A DNA stretch of 64,000 nt from Alnus glutinosa. Taxonomy: Eukaryota > Streptophyta > Magnoliopsida > Fagales > Betulaceae. The stretch is taken from NCBI RefSeq assembly GCF_958979055.1, contig NC_084886.1:52931102-52995101 (forward strand), given 5' to 3'. Shown here piece after piece: positions 34,352 to 48,500 of the stretch; the first letter of the stretch is position 1, and each line of letters opens with the position of its first letter. The notes beneath the pieces were generated by a model. The model ran no database searches, was not told the DNA's origin, and worked only from the letters and a program-made list of their open reading frames with translations. A program made the position numbers and the translations under genes.

Positions 34352-37300
34352 ATGAATATGATGATGAAGACAGTCTTAAGGATGACTTTCCTTGCTGTGT
34401 TTGTAGGGTGGCTCATGGTTTGGGTTTTCTTGCCAACAAAGATATACATGCAAGTATGGACTCCCGTGCTAAACAGCAAGCTCAATTCAATATACTTTGG
34501 AGAACAAGGTTGCCTTTCCATTAATTTCTCTAGTTAATTTATGTCTCTTTTATTTTTTGTTTCGGAGTACTGGGATTCTTTTCTTTATTTCTTAGAATTA
34601 TACTAAAATCTAATTTCATCATTGTTCAGGGACAAATCTTCTGCTTTTTACATTTCCCATGATGTTCATTGCAGCTTTGGGCTGTGTTTATCTCCATGTT
34701 CAGAACAAATCAGAGAATATTAATAAGTCCAAAAGGTTACAATATGTATTGAAAATTGTCCAACTATATATTACTGAAATTTGACGCATATATATGGATA
34801 ACAATAATTAATTAACAACTATTACTGACTTATTGCTTGCAGTGTTGTTAGAAGCCATCGTTTGGGGTTTTGGAGACGCCCCGTGCTTGTGATGGCCCCT
34901 CTGGGAATCGTTACTGCAGTGGAGCTTGCCTTCGCAGCCATGTTTGTTTCACTCTTAATCTGGTCTCTATCCAATTACTTATATGTCAGCTTTGGTCACC
35001 TCCATATGGATAAAGCAGGCGAGAAAGTGTATGTATATATAGGAATTAAGGTCTAGATATATCTCTCCATTTAATAAATTCATAAATTCCAACCTTGATT
35101 TTTAAGAGAATTGGGGTAATTGGCAGGTGGGAAGCAAAGTTTCGAAGTGTATCACTGAGACTCGGGTATGTTGGAAACATTTGCTGGGCATTTCTCTTCT
35201 TTCCCGTAACTCGAGGGTCTTCAATATTGCCTCTGGTTGGGCTCACATCGGAGTCTAGCATCAAGTACCATATCTGGCTCGGTCATCTTTCAATGGTTCT
35301 TTTTGCCGCACATACTATAGGTTTCATCATCTACTGGGCTATAACTCATCAAATGGCTCTGGTACATTAATTGTCTTTGAAGTAATTATTTAAGAACTTA
35401 ATCGTCATTATCATGTCTTTTAAGTCACTTGTTGTGTTTCGTAAGATATAGATACATATCTTTTGTCATGCATGTGCTTGTCTCTCTTTGTTTTCTTTTT
35501 CTTTTTTTTGTAAGTATCTCTTTGTTTTCTGGAATAGAGTTTATGTTGTCCTTCTTGTTTGACAGCGGAGAGGGACGTGATGGTAGGCTATAAGATTCCC
35601 TTGTTGCTTTCTCTTGTTCATCCTTTTCTTTTTTCTTTTCTTTTAGAAGGGAAGGAACGGGACAAGGAGCGTATATATATATGATCGATATCTATCACAC
35701 ATTAGAAGCTATATATCCTTCATTAGAGTTCAATTGTTAGATGGAAGACATCCTGAAATTTCGGATTTAGAGTAACCCAATTAAGAATTAGCTCAATTTA
35801 CCAAGCAAATAGTTATCAAATTGATCACCACAATCAAAATTATAAGCATAAAATAAACCAACACACATATTTGATGACAAGTAGGAAACCTTTTTGAAAC
35901 TCTTTAACAAGTAAAGAGTAATTATATACATACATACTCCAAAGTGCTTACTTCCAGACGTGACAATAAAAATCACCATTGGATATTACATATACTTTCA
36001 TTTATTATTTCATACAATAGTGATTGAAGTGAGCATTAGAGAGTGAACACTTGAAAGTATATCTAACACTTTTCAAAAGTAATACCACTCCATGAGCCAA
36101 CCAACTACTCCAAAGGCATCCACTATAAAAAAACTTAATTAGGTTACAAATTGTTCTTACATACAAAACATATGTACCTCTATAGACCCAATTTGCTACC
36201 CCGATAAACAATGCCTTTACCTCCCACCATGGCTGTAGGACCTTTGCCCTTCTTCTATATGGATCACTATCACAAACGAACCTCGTCCACTTCAAAGCTG
36301 AAATTCCTGTGGTTGCAAGCTATTATGTGGTTTGAAAGGCTAAGAAATCTAAGAGAATGTTTTAATTTGTTTAGGCTCAAGAGTAGGAATAAACCTCTCA
36401 AAAACAACTGAAAAGTTGTCTCTCTTTAACTATGGAAGTCGTGATATGAGATGTTTAAATACAAAAGTGAAAAATCAAGGTTTTAGGTCAAAGCCAATAA
36501 AAAATAAAACATCTGGCAGCTGGGCTCAGTCCATCGAGTCATACGAACCCTTCACAACTTTCATTTTTTTATGTTGATTCATCCTCAACTCGATCTCGAC
36601 TCAACCCTAAACCTAATGATAACAACCAAATTTGTTTAGTCACTAAATTTGCCAACTTAAAAACCTAACAAATCAAATTTCGCAAATATAATTATATTTT
36701 TAGATATAATGTTAACTGATCAATAATTATTTAACAATAACTATTAGATTGTAATTATTTAATCTTAATCTTTATATTAAAGTTGATTTGACCTTAAAGT
36801 TTACTTTAATGATGGTCTAGTAAATCCAACCACTGGATCTACCTAAGAAATATCCTATGGTCTTGATCAAGCCATCAGATCGAATAATCCTAACTATCAT
36901 CAAGATGCTTCACACTGTACTACAGTATGCAAACAAGTGCATACATCCAAGCATTACTTTAAAACAAATGTTTGAAATTGGTTGGGCATTTTAAATGCCA
37001 ATTTTAACTTTATCTTTTTTGCATGTAAGACTTTCTTCATTTAATACACTTTAATACATTCCATTTAAAACAATCTCAAACCAAAAAATAAATATATACA
37101 TATTAATTTTGAAAATTCTTTAACATTAAAGGCATATGAGTGCATGGGTGCCCGTGCCTCTGCACCCACAAGGGCATGCATATGAGCATACGTACATGCA
37201 TGTGGCTTTTGTTGCATATTTATAAATAGGGTTTTGGCAATTGTAATGCAGATGCTTGAGTGGAGCCAAGATTGGGTGCCAAATGTAGCTGGGGAGATTG

Positions 37301-38971
37301 CAATTTTATTTGCATTGGCAATGTGGGTGACAAGCATTCCACGCGTTAGGCGGAAGATGTTTGAGCTTTTCTTCTATACCCACCATCTCTACACACTCTA
37401 TATCTTCTTCTATGTGTTGCATGTTGGCGTAGCCTACTTCTGTATGATCCTTCCTGGGATCTTCCTTTTCCTTGTCGATCGATTATTAAGGTTCCTACAG
37501 TCCAGGGAAAGCGCTAGGTTGCTCTCCGCACGCCTTTTACCTTGTGAGACTCTTGAGCTAAGCTTCTCCAAGAGCCCAGGTAAAACACAAACAATTAATA
37601 ATTTACATATATATAGCATCTTTTTTCTTTTTTCTTTTCCGGTTTAACATGCATGCGTGCAATTTTGCATCACAGGATTGAATTACAATCCCACAAGTGT
37701 CTTGTTTATTAGCGTGCCGAGCATTTCCAAGCTTCAGTGGCACCCTTTTACAGTGACATCCAATTGCAATATGGAGGCTGATAAGCTCAGCATTGTCATC
37801 AAGCGCGGGGGAAATTGGTCTCAAAAGCTTTTCCAACAACTCTCTTCTTCTGTGGAACATGTCAAAGTTTCTGTTGAAGGACCTTATGGTCCTACTTCGT
37901 CTCATCTTCTAAGGTCAATTAAATCTATATATGGTGGTCTACATATGACTTTGAATTGCATGCTTAATTTCTCGTTTAGTTAATCTGATTGGTGTTTGTG
38001 ATCTGCATGGTGCAAGGCATGAATGTTTGGTGATGCTGAGTGGAGGCAGTGGGATTACTCCTTTCATCTCCTTAATTCGCGAGATCCTTTTCCAAAGCCA
38101 AAATGCAAACTTACGCATGATCCCGCGAGTTCTCCTCATTTGTGCCTTCAAGAACTCAGCAGATCTCACCATGCTAGACCTATTGCTTCCTATCTCTGGC
38201 ACACCCACACAAATTCCCACAAAAATGCAGTTGCAAATAGAAGCGTATGTGACTAGAGAGAATGAGCAGCCCTCGACAAACGCCCAAAAGCTCATCCAAA
38301 CCATATGGTTTAAGCCAGACCCATCAGACTCGCCTATTTCTCCAGCTCTAGGGCCGAACAATTGGCTATGGCTTGGCGCAATAATCACATCCTCATTTGT
38401 CATGTTTCTTCTCTTTTTGGGTATTGTCACGCGTTACTACATTTACCCTATTAGTGAAGAAAACACAAGGACTGGGATTTACAATTTCTCCCTCAGCTCT
38501 CTTTGGGACATGTTCTTAGTTAGTAGTTGCATTTTAGTAGCTTCTAATGCAATCTTCATTTGGTGCAAGAAACAAAACTCCATGGAAGGGAAGCAAATCC
38601 AAAACATGGAAGTGCCAACACCGATAACTTCACAAGGGTCTTGGTTTTGTGAGGCGGATAGGGAGCTTGAAAGCCTTCCCCATCAGTCACTTGTTCAAGC
38701 CACCAAGGTGCATTTTGGTGCAAGGCCTAATCTTAAGAGTAAGTTAATTAATTAACACCCAAAAACATGATTGGTATATATGCATATTATGTTGGAAAAG
38801 TTAAGTTATTGCCTGTTGGTTGGCATTGCAGAAATTCTTTTGGAGTGCGAAGGATCAGATATTGGAGTCTTAGTCTGTGGGCCAAGAAAAATGCGACATG
38901 AGGTTGCCAAAATTTGTTCATCTGCTTTGGCAGAAAATTTGCATTTGGAGTCCATCAGCTTTAATTGGTGA
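34352..38971 (+). CDS. FRO2-like: FRO-C, ferric reduction oxidase (FRO2-like), 8 exons
   Basis: Same predicted reductase as its neighbours. Exons: 34352-34508, 34630-34735, 34843-35028, 35127-35361, 37252-37579, 37676-37913, 38017-38738, 38832-38971; the product is 703 residues. Heme histidine pairs in the fourth and fifth exon products, HPFT and GGSGITP are present; the residue before GGSGITP is Ser preceded by Leu (VMLSGG) where A and B have Val. The last codon of exon 4 is CTG (Leu) instead of CAG (Gln) in A, B and D, directly at the splice donor. Intron 4 is 1890 bp, with the same ancient core as A and B. The start codon sits in a slightly shortened N-terminus (one Met fewer than B). No stop or frameshift is seen. 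Confidence 0.92.
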
Positions 38972-40603
38972 TGCTTTTGAAAAGTGATAATTATGTCTAT
39001 TAAGACCATTATGTAATGGGAAGTGGGAACTCTCTTGTATTTGTTGGAAAATGTTTTGGGAAAAATATAAAATCAGTCTCTATGGTTTATTTGATTTGTA
39101 ATTAGCTACATGTAGTATTAAAATGAACCCAAAGGTCCCTCATGTATGCCAAAAGAACAATTTGCTCCCAACTGTTAAATGCCGTCAACTTAATTAATAG
39201 ATTCCGATAGTGCGACACATTAGAGCCAATAAAATTATAACACGTGTCATATTTAAGTCAGTGTCACACTAATAGAATATGTTAATTTAGTAGACGGAAT
39301 ATCACTGTAATGATTAAATTGTTCTTTTAGCATATCTCATAGACCTCTGAGTTCATTTTAATACTACATGAAGCTAATTGCAAATGATGTAAACCACGTT
39401 GTTTAATTTTAAATTTTTTCCAAATGTTTTTATATATTCTATTTGTATTATACTGCAGTGCAAACTATCTAATGTAAAATTACTATATATATAACCATGA
39501 TATATGCTTTTCCTTTATAAACATTCAAAATCATAGGTTCAGTCAATTTCAGATTGTTATTTATTCATTTACCCTCGCCTATATATCCAAGTATTAATTT
39601 CCATGAGGTAACTAATTGATAACCAAAAAGAGTCAAGTAAATGATGAGGTACAAAACATGTGAACAGCGTAGTTTCCAGCTCCTCTGTATAGAAAAACCA
39701 GAATTTTTACCACTTGTAAATTTTAAATTATGCTTAAATTATTTTCAGTGATGTTGTAATAATAATAAACTGTAAGATGCCATTTTAATTAGAAGTGTAT
39801 TTTATTTCTTTTAATATTGTTGGGCTGGCATGTTGGATCCAACTTGTGGGTCAGGTCAGTTTAATTATTATAAGCAAAGGACAGTATTGAGAAACAGATC
39901 TAATATAAATCCTCTTATTTTGGCATTCATAAAATTACAGCCTAAAAATTAATTCCATCTACTTTGGAGAGAGTTACCGGCGCCAGGTAAAGATCATCTT
40001 AATCTTCTTCTGCCATTTTCATAATCCAATCAACCCTTTATTTATTTCTCTAGAATTCTCTAATTGACTTGAAGCATCACCAATCATAACTATCTCCCAC
40101 CGGCACACCCGAAAATTTCTTTTGCTAATTTTTTTGTTTTTGTTTTGCATGCATTCTCGATCGGTATCCCGGCATACGGTAAACAGTATCAACACATATT
40201 TCTATTCCAACAAATAAAAAATAAAGTAATTTATGTGACAGAATTTGATTCAAAGCTATAACTAGCAGTTGAGAGGGAAAAAAAAAAAAAAATCAAATCA
40301 AGTAATGGACACACTCTTGCATATGACAATTACATTGGAAGGAACACTAAAGCCATGTAGATGGTATTACTTGGAAAGCAAAAACGCCACTTTGTTGCCT
40401 CCCAAAATAAAAGTCGACTTTAATTTCTTTATTCATTGAGACAACCTGGCTAAGAAAATGATTAAATACACCTTTTACCTTAAGTTTGTACTATCCTCAA
40501 TCCATAATTATTTTTATTTAACATTCTTGCCGTATAATAAGGTGTCAAAGAAACTCTCTCCCCCTATAAAACCAGGAGGCTTGGAATAAAAAGAACAGGG
40601 GAA
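38972..40603. other. Interval between FRO-C and FRO-D
   Basis: Up to 39748 it is unit-C flank shared with the FRO-B downstream region. From 39749 to 40603 I see only AT-rich unique sequence leading into the FRO-D promoter. No further gene or clear transposon was found. Confidence 0.5.
40565..40571 (+). promoter_or_regulatory. FRO-D TATA box
   Basis: TATAAAA lies 33-39 bp before the FRO-D start codon, much closer than in A-C, which implies either a very short 5' leader or use of another upstream site. The ACGT motif pair of A-C was not found here. Confidence 0.4.
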
Positions 40604-43600
40604 ATGAAAGGAACTGCTTCAAGTGAAGGAATGAAGCACGTTCGATCAGCATTAAGGCTGTTTCTGATGATAGTTTTTTTCGGGTACACAATGGTTTGGA
40701 TCATGACGCCCACAAACACATTCTATTTGCACTGGTTGCCTCGTATCCATGCAAAAACAGATTCAACATACTTCGGAAGGCAAGGTTTGTACTCAAAATT
40801 ATAAAGCATGTAGTGGCCGGGTGTATTTTGTTTTTATTTCGAATAAGTGATCTGATATGATATAAATATAAACTTATTCTTGTATTTTTAGGAGTGTTTC
40901 ATGTTTGTTGTTTATTAATGTTTTTGTTTTGAAAAGAGAAACAAAAGACAAAAAAAACAATAATTTTAACAAATGGACATTTTTTTGAACCTTCCTGTTT
41001 GTATAATTAATTAACCAAGTTTAATATTCAGACTTACAATTTTTTCCTGTTTTCGTGATATATATAGGTGCAAATATGCTTATTTACACATTCCCAATCC
41101 TATTCATAGCCACTATGGGCTGTCTATACCTTCATTTGGGAAAGATAAATGTTGATTATGAAACTGAAAGGTACGGGGATTTTTTTTTTTTTTTTTTTTT
41201 TTTTATGTTGTTGATGTTTTTAAATTTTAAATTTTTTTTTTTTCCCGTCATATGATCCACAAAAGTAAATTAAGGATCTTTTGTTCTTAGGAATGTGGTG
41301 AATTCTTGTCTGGCATCATGGAAAAGACCAGTCCTAGTGAAAGGCCCTCTTGGAATTGTTTCTTGGATAGAGCTATGCTTTTTGACCATGTTTATTGCAA
41401 TGTTGGTCTGGTCTTTCTCTTCTTACTTGCATGGCATGTTTGCCAATGTCACCCAACAGGCAGCGCACGAGGGAGAGCACGTGTAAGAGTTATATTCTAA
41501 GTTTACCCTTTCTATCATGAATTCTAAACAGAATCATTCAAAACAAAGTTTTTGGGATTGCATTTTATGCTCCGTTTGTTTGTATGTAAAATATTTTTTT
41601 TGTGTTTTTCGGTGTTTGGTGCAACCGAAAATGATGGTCAACAGAAATCATTTTTAGTTTGACCATGAAAGTTTCTTTAATTTTTAAAAAATGATTTACG
41701 ATTTTAAAACAAATCATTTTCTGGATTTAAACTCTTCATTCTTGCAGGCACGTTTGTAGAAATTTGCCACGGTCGGGCATTAGAGTTTGTTGGTAGCCCA
41801 AATTTTGGTATGGATTCCGATGACCAGATTTCGGCCGTATTGTGCTAGATTTCAGCCAAATTAACTAGAATCTTGCACAAATGACCAGATTCCAACGAAA
41901 CTAGCTGAAATCTAGCACAAATGGCCAGATTCCAGTCCGAATTTAGGCAAAACTGGCCGAAATCTAGCTATTGCGGCCGGATTCCTGCGAAGGCCAGAAT
42001 CCAGAAACAATAGCCTAAATCTGGCGAAAGTAACCTGAATCCTGTCGGCTAGTGACAAAATCTTGTCACTGGTGATTTTTCTCTGTTAATAATTTTTTCG
42101 TACGAACCACATGCCGGAAAATATTTTTCAAGAAAATCATTTTTTCTGACAAATAATTTCGTTTAAAATATTTTACGACAAAAAACATTTTACATCAAAA
42201 CAAACATAGCATACTAGATTAATGAATTGAAAGGTGACGATTTGGCAGGTGGGAAGCTAAGTTGGAAAGTTCAGCACTAATGCTAGGCCTCGTTGGGAAC
42301 ATCTGTTTAGCCTTTCTCTTCTTTCCGATAAGCAGAGGATCATCAATTTTGCAGCTCATCGGCCTCACATCGGAGGCAAGCATCAAGTATCATACCTGGC
42401 TCGGCCATATTGCAATGACCCTCTTTACGGCACACGGCTTAAGTTACATTGTCTTCTGGGCTAAGACACATCAACTTTCACAGGTGAACGTCAATTACAG
42501 TATTCTCAGTAACTTTATTGTATGATTTCGTGCTTTTCTTGGACCTAAGCATACTTCATTCGATCTAAATACTAGCAAATTCACATGAGTCACCTATGGT
42601 AAATCCTCTAACCCTACAGGAATTTTGTGTTGGATCACAGATGCTCAAATGGGACAAGATTGGCATTTCAAATGTGGCTGGAGAAGTAGCTCTACTATCA
42701 GGAATAGTCATGTGGGCGACAAGCTTCAGTAGCCTAAGGCGAAAGCTTTTCGAGCTCTTTTTCTATACTCATCATCTCTACATTATCTTCGTTGTCTTCT
42801 TTGTGCTTCATGTGGAGTTCTCCTATTCTTGCATCATATTTCCGGGGTTCGCCCTCTTCTTAATTGATAGGTACTTACGATTCTTACAATCCCAGCAAAG
42901 AGTTCGCTTGGTTTCTGCCCGCGTTTTGCCCTGTGAAGCTGTTGAGCTGAACTTCTCCAAGAACCCAGGTGAAGAATGCAGCCATAGTTGATGTCATTAA
43001 GCTGCTTATTATTTACTCGAGGAGGGCATTAAGCTGTTTATACTCTTAATTTTGGCGATTTTCGTGCCAGGTTTGAGCTATACTCCAACAAGCTCTGTGT
43101 TCATAAATGTGCCCAGCATTTCCAAGCTGCAATGGCACCCTTTTACCATCACCTCCAGCAGCAAAATGGATCTTGACAAGCTTAGTGTCGTCATAAAAAG
43201 TAACGGAAGTTGGTCACAGAAAATGTATCAGACGTTATCATCCCCCTCACCTATGGATCGCATGGAGGTCTCCATTGAAGGACCCTATGGACCTCCTTCA
43301 ACTCATTTTCTAAAGGTGTTTGTTTACACACATTTAAAGCTATTCCCATATTTTAAGCATTTTTTTTAAAAAAAAAAAATTCTAATAAGACAATTTCCAT
43401 AATGTTTTAAATTCAAAACCCATTGTAAAGTGTCAGACCATTATTAAGACAGAGAACATGTGGTGCAGCATGACATGGTGGTAATGGTGAGTGGAGGAAG
43501 CGGCATCACTCCCTTCATCTCCATCATTCGGGAGCTCCTCTTTAGGTCCAACACTAGAGGAGGCAAGAATCCACGGGTTCTTCTTATATGTTCTTTCAAG

Positions 43601-44556
43601 AAGTCTTTGGATCTCACCATGCTACAACTTCTCTTCCCAGTTTCAGGCACCAACCTTGACACTTCTCGCTTGCAATTGCAAATTGAAGCCTACGTGACAA
43701 GAGAAAAAGAACCCACAACAGAGGACCAAAAGCTCCTCCAAACCATTTGGTTTAAGCCCGATGCATTAGATGTACCGATTTCTGCGGTTTTAGGCACAAA
43801 TAACTGGCTCTGGCTTGGCGCGATAATCTCGTCTTCTTTTATTGTTTTCCTCCTACTCATCGGCATTCTCACGCGTTGTTATATATACCCAGTTGACCAT
43901 AACTCTTATATGATATACTCCTACTCTTTGAGATCTGCTCTAAACATGTTACTCCTATGTGTGTCAATAGCCGTGACTGCCACTGCAGCTTTTCTTTGCA
44001 ACAAAAAACAGAATGACAAGGAGTTAAGGCAGATTCAGAACATGGATGTGCCAACACCAATGACGTCGCCAGGCTCATGGTTTCACAATGTAGATAGAGA
44101 GTTGGAAAGCCTTCCCCATCAGTCTTTTGTCCAAACCACAAAGATCCACCTTGGTGAAAGACCTAATCTGAAGAGTATGTTATTTATCTCCCACAGTGGC
44201 TATATCCTCCAACCTCAGAAAAATCCTCACATTTTTAAAGCTTCTACATCGATGATTTTCTCCCAAAATTTTAATTTAGTTATACATGATTTTCAAGCAA
44301 TCTTCTGGCATTGTTCTTTATTTGCCCATATCATTTTGTATATTCCCAATTCTGAAGTACTTTCAAGCCAAATTATGTCATGGTGTCTGAAATCTGTGCG
44401 TTAATGTTTCTTGCAGAAATATTATTAGAGTGTGAAGGATCAAGCATTGGAGTTCTTGTCAGTGGCCCAAAACAGATGAGGCAGGAAGTTGCTGAAATCT
44501 TTTCATCTGGTTTGGCAAATAACCTGCATTTCGACTCCATCAGCTTTAGTTGGTAG
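40604..44556 (+). CDS. FRO2-like: FRO-D, diverged ferric reduction oxidase, 8 exons
   Basis: Ferric-chelate reductase of the same family, 709 residues. Exons: 40604-40784, 41068-41170, 41291-41482, 42249-42483, 42641-42968, 43071-43315, 43469-44174, 44417-44556. It is more diverged from A-C than they are from each other, with a longer N-terminus, DHNSYMIYSY after the ITR.YIYP segment, and C-terminus DSISFSW. The motifs HPFT and GGSGITP and the heme histidines are conserved (GH...AAH/TAHG, THHLY...VLH). Intron 4 is only 157 bp against 1.9-9.9 kb in A-C. The exon 6/7 boundary is shifted by one base (AAG|CAT, phase 0, versus AG|GCAT in A-C). The promoter also differs, so it may be regulated separately. 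The reading of 43460-44404 as one open frame runs into intron 7 and is not the true exon. Confidence 0.92.
41565..42215. mobile_element. MITE-like insertion in FRO-D intron 3
   Basis: GCTCCGTTTGTTTGTATGTAAAATATT near the left and AAAACATTTTACATCAAAACAAACATAGC near the right are inverted copies of one another (about 26 bp, imperfect). Between them is an array of CCAGATT(T/C)C and GAATC(T/C)(A/G)G motifs. Ends of the CCGTTTGTTTG type are frequent in plant hAT MITEs. No clean 8-bp duplication was found, so the limits are approximate. Confidence 0.5.
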
Positions 44557-45517
44557 AATGAATGAAAGCTTTGTGTTTCTCCACTGGGGAGATTTTCTTA
44601 TTTTCAGTATATTTGTGTAAGATAAAGTATACATGCTTTGGATATGATGTTAGAAAGAGAAATTCTGGACGTCATACCCATATTTTTCTTGTGTTCCTCT
44701 AAAATTAATGTGATTTTTAAAATCACCATTTAATCAAAATCCAATAGTGATTTATCATAAATCGAAACATTTTTAGAGGGATATGTGTATAACGTCTAGA
44801 ATTACTCTGTTAAAAACATTAAAAGATCAAAGAGAACTTTCATAATCAAGTAGTACAAAACTAGAATTTGAGAAAATAATTTGGATTGCTGCTACTATTT
44901 ATTCCACTGACCTTTTATCTATAGCCCAAACTGGGATAAAACTGTCTACAGGACTCCACTTCTCAGAAATCTAACCAAATTGGGAGTTTAGGTGAAAAAT
45001 ACCCGTGCAAGGACGACACTTAATTGAGAAATTGTGGAAGCTATATTATCCTCCGCCAAAACAAACACATAAATAAAAACAAAAGAGAGTAGAAAGGCGC
45101 ATAGAAAACCGAGCACATTAACTAGGAATCTTTAAAACCTTGAATTCAAGCATGTAATTTTTTTTTTTTTGATAAGTAAGCATGTAATTTTTTTTTTCAC
45201 TAATCTTATATCTTTAAGGCCTCAAAGAGGTTACAATAGCCAGTGTTAGCCTGAAGGGAAAATACCCCAAAAGGAGAAAAAAGGAACATGTAACATCAGG
45301 CCTACAACAAAATCTTGCTAAGGGAATCAGAATGGTCATTTCCACAAGACCATTAGCAAGAAAATCAGCGGAAATGAGATGGTTTCCACCATTGAAAAAG
45401 AAATAAAATGTTTAACATGTTAATTTGTTACACAATCTCCTATCTAGAAGCAAGTTATCCAAGTGGGAAGAAAGGCATACCAATTCAAAAGTCAGAATTG
45501 TTCTCTCTTTCTTTGAG
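44557..45517. other. Convergent 3' interval between FRO-D and the - strand gene
   Basis: It carries the 3' ends of both genes. At about 45158-45200 there are two T tracts around GATAAGTAAG, resembling the reversed 3' end of a plant LINE, and about 45290-45400 reads weakly like a LINE RNase H tail on the minus strand. I found no intact element. Confidence 0.35.
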
Positions 45518-48500
45518 TTAGGCATCTTGTGTTCTAAATGAGTTTGAGCTGGAATCAAAGAGCCCACCATGATTGTATCTTAAATGACCTTTATCTTCAT
45601 TGACTCTCCTAGGTACATTCCTAAGCCTTCTGTCAACACCCCTATCATAGTCATCATAGTTGTGAGAGTTTTGTGGCAGAAGACAATCTTCTGCATCATA
45701 CCCGACACGCCGAACAACACCATTCTTACCATAACGCCTCACTCGATCTATTATTTCGTATCTACCACCATGTTTCCTTCTATCATCATCACTACATCCT
45801 CTACCTGCTCTATCCATATCAACAAATCTTCCAGGATGTATCATGGGTTCAAAGTAATCATCTGAATCCAATTCTTGAGGGGAATGCACCTGATCAAACC
45901 TTTGGCTTTGTTGGAAAGTCCTCACAGAAAATCTCCTGCCCTTGAAATGATCTACAGCAGCAACTTGATCATCGATCCATCTGGGATGACGCTGTGGGGA
46001 CAAGCGACGTCTTGGAGGGGACATGAACCCAGCTTCATTGTCTGCTGTAAAAATGGGCTTCTTAAGGGGCAATCTCACCCTTTCCATTCCAGCCTCAAAC
46101 CTATGATTTGGAGATCGGCTGCTATGATGATTTGAACCTTCACTTCGTTCCCTTGGCAACAACCATGCAACAGGAGAGCGACTTCTGGATCTAGACCGAG
46201 ATTTCCTGTAGGGTTGAGTAAAATGAAGAGGTCTTCCTTTATTAGGGGAAGAAATGCTATGTTCTCCCCTGGCCATATGATTGGGCACACGATAAGAATA
46301 GTCTCTGGAGCCATCCAACACAGGCCTGTGGTACTCCCTTGGGCCTTGACTAACCCCTATTGGATATCTCCTAAACTTTCTATCAGAACTCATTTCTCTT
46401 ACAGGTGCCACCCCTCTACGAGTACCATAAGCATCTTCCCTATCAGATGGCAATCTCCTTCTAGCGGAGGGACTATAGACCCGGTTATCAACTCTCGCAA
46501 CCCATACTGCTCCTGACATTGTACAGTCTGAAGTCATCACATAACCACAGCTCTCAACAACACTTTTTGGTTTAGGGCGTCCAGATCCATATGAATCAAA
46601 ATATGTAGGCGATTCACGGTGTTTTGAATCCCAATAGCCTGTTGAAGGACTAATTAACCGACCAACAGATGGGATTTTCACATGCAAAGCAGATTTGTCC
46701 CTTCCAATGGAATGGTCAGTAGCATCATCCATTTCAGCTCGAGTACATGAATCGAAATTATCATATCTGAAACATCAGAAAAATTGTGAGATAAGCAAAT
46801 AGAAAGGTCAAAAGTGCATTATAGAAATAAGTAAATAATGGAAGCATGGAATTTACCTGCTCCTCTGCACAAATTCAGAATCCTTCTTGGATATCTTTGG
46901 TTCAACTACTTTAAGAGGACAATTTTTCTCATTAAGTCCATACATGCAGTCATCAGGAATTTTCCTCATCGTGCTGCCCTCAGTTTCTACCAGAGTCAAT
47001 TTTTCAGATATTTTATGACCCACTGGCGAGTTATCAGCTGCAGATTTTGTCTCAGAATTCACTGAAGGTTCTTTTACAGCATCTGCTGTGGCACAATGTA
47101 ATGTTCTTTCAACAATAGTATCAGATCCTGGGCTTGATCCCCTCCGAACTTTTACATTCTTCTCAGTATTCTTAGCTTCACGCACAAAAGATCTTTCTTC
47201 CCTGCATCCAATTCCAACTTTCACTTTTTCAAACATCAGGTAATCCACATCATCAACATCAGATGTATCCATGTTATGGGAGTAATTGTTCACAAATTCC
47301 AGCTCCCCATAATCGCCCTCATTTTCCTTGCAGCAATGTACATCCAATTCCCTTAACTCCCCATCCTCATATTGAGAATCAAAACCAATCTGAAATTCCT
47401 CAATGTTTTGCTTGCCAACTACGTGATCTTTAACGCCTCGAGAAATTTCCAGGTCGCAGCCAGCAGTGGAAGGATCTTCTATAGTAACCTTACCCGGGCT
47501 ACTTGGAGGACTGTTACCACAGTTTGTGTGCACCTCATGAGAAGTGGATACACCTTCGTCCCCGAGATTGGTAATGGAATTTCTAGAACACTTGTGCATC
47601 ACTTCCTCAGACCCAACATGCACTGAAGAATTAACTCCTGCATTATGAGGCACAGAAGCAAAATCAGCTTGATCCTCTGCATCCTTAGTCAACCCAGATT
47701 GGCCTGATGCATGAATATCTTTACAAGGGGAGCCAGAATGGTGAGCATCCACTTCCGTTGCTCTAATAACACGCTTGATTTCAAGGGAAACTCGTTCTAA
47801 TGGGAGACAGATGTCCACACTTGTCATCTCTTCGGGAGTATTCTTATCATCATGCAAACCAGATGCTGTGCCAGTATCCGTGCCATCTCCTTTTTGAATA
47901 GTAGTCCTCTCTAAAACCGGTGCATAACTTAAAGCAACATCGGACTCCTTGGCAGTAACACTGTGAAGTGATGTATTACCATTCTTCTCAGAAGCCCCTG
48001 CGTTTGTGATAATATCATCTGATCCATGGAATGGATCAACATTTACATCCATGCTGACAACCTCAGTGGGAGCTTTCGTGATGGCAACATCATAGGTTGA
48101 AGATTCTAAAGCATTACAAGTTGTACTTGTAACACATTTATCAGGGATTCTGTCAAGGCCAGAGCACGATTGCAATTCATGTTCCTCTCCATTTGATCCG
48201 TCTGATCCAAGGGAAAAGCCTTGCAAGTCTATAGGTATATTAATATCACCATGTTCATCAGATGAGACAACTCCATCCACAGTAGACTGCACTGCACATT
48301 CAATGTCATGTTTAATATCCATAGTTTCCCTCTGTAACTCACAACCTTCGAAAACCTGTAGCTTCTCATTCTGCTTGCTATCATCAGATATATTTTCTAC
48401 AACATTTTTTCGAAGATAAACATCATAAGGTTTCTCCCAAGCATCCATTGAAACATTAAGGTCCCAGTGTAACCGTTCGCCTCGGGAAGAAACAAAATTT

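Larger units (their letters stand above)
28710..39748 (+). repeat. Tandem duplication unit C (FRO-C with flanks)
   Basis: Unit C aligns with unit B end to end apart from insertions at 29001-33407 and 33598-33713 and small indels. Gene B/C flank sharing is longer than that with A, which supports B and C as the youngest duplicates. Confidence 0.9.
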
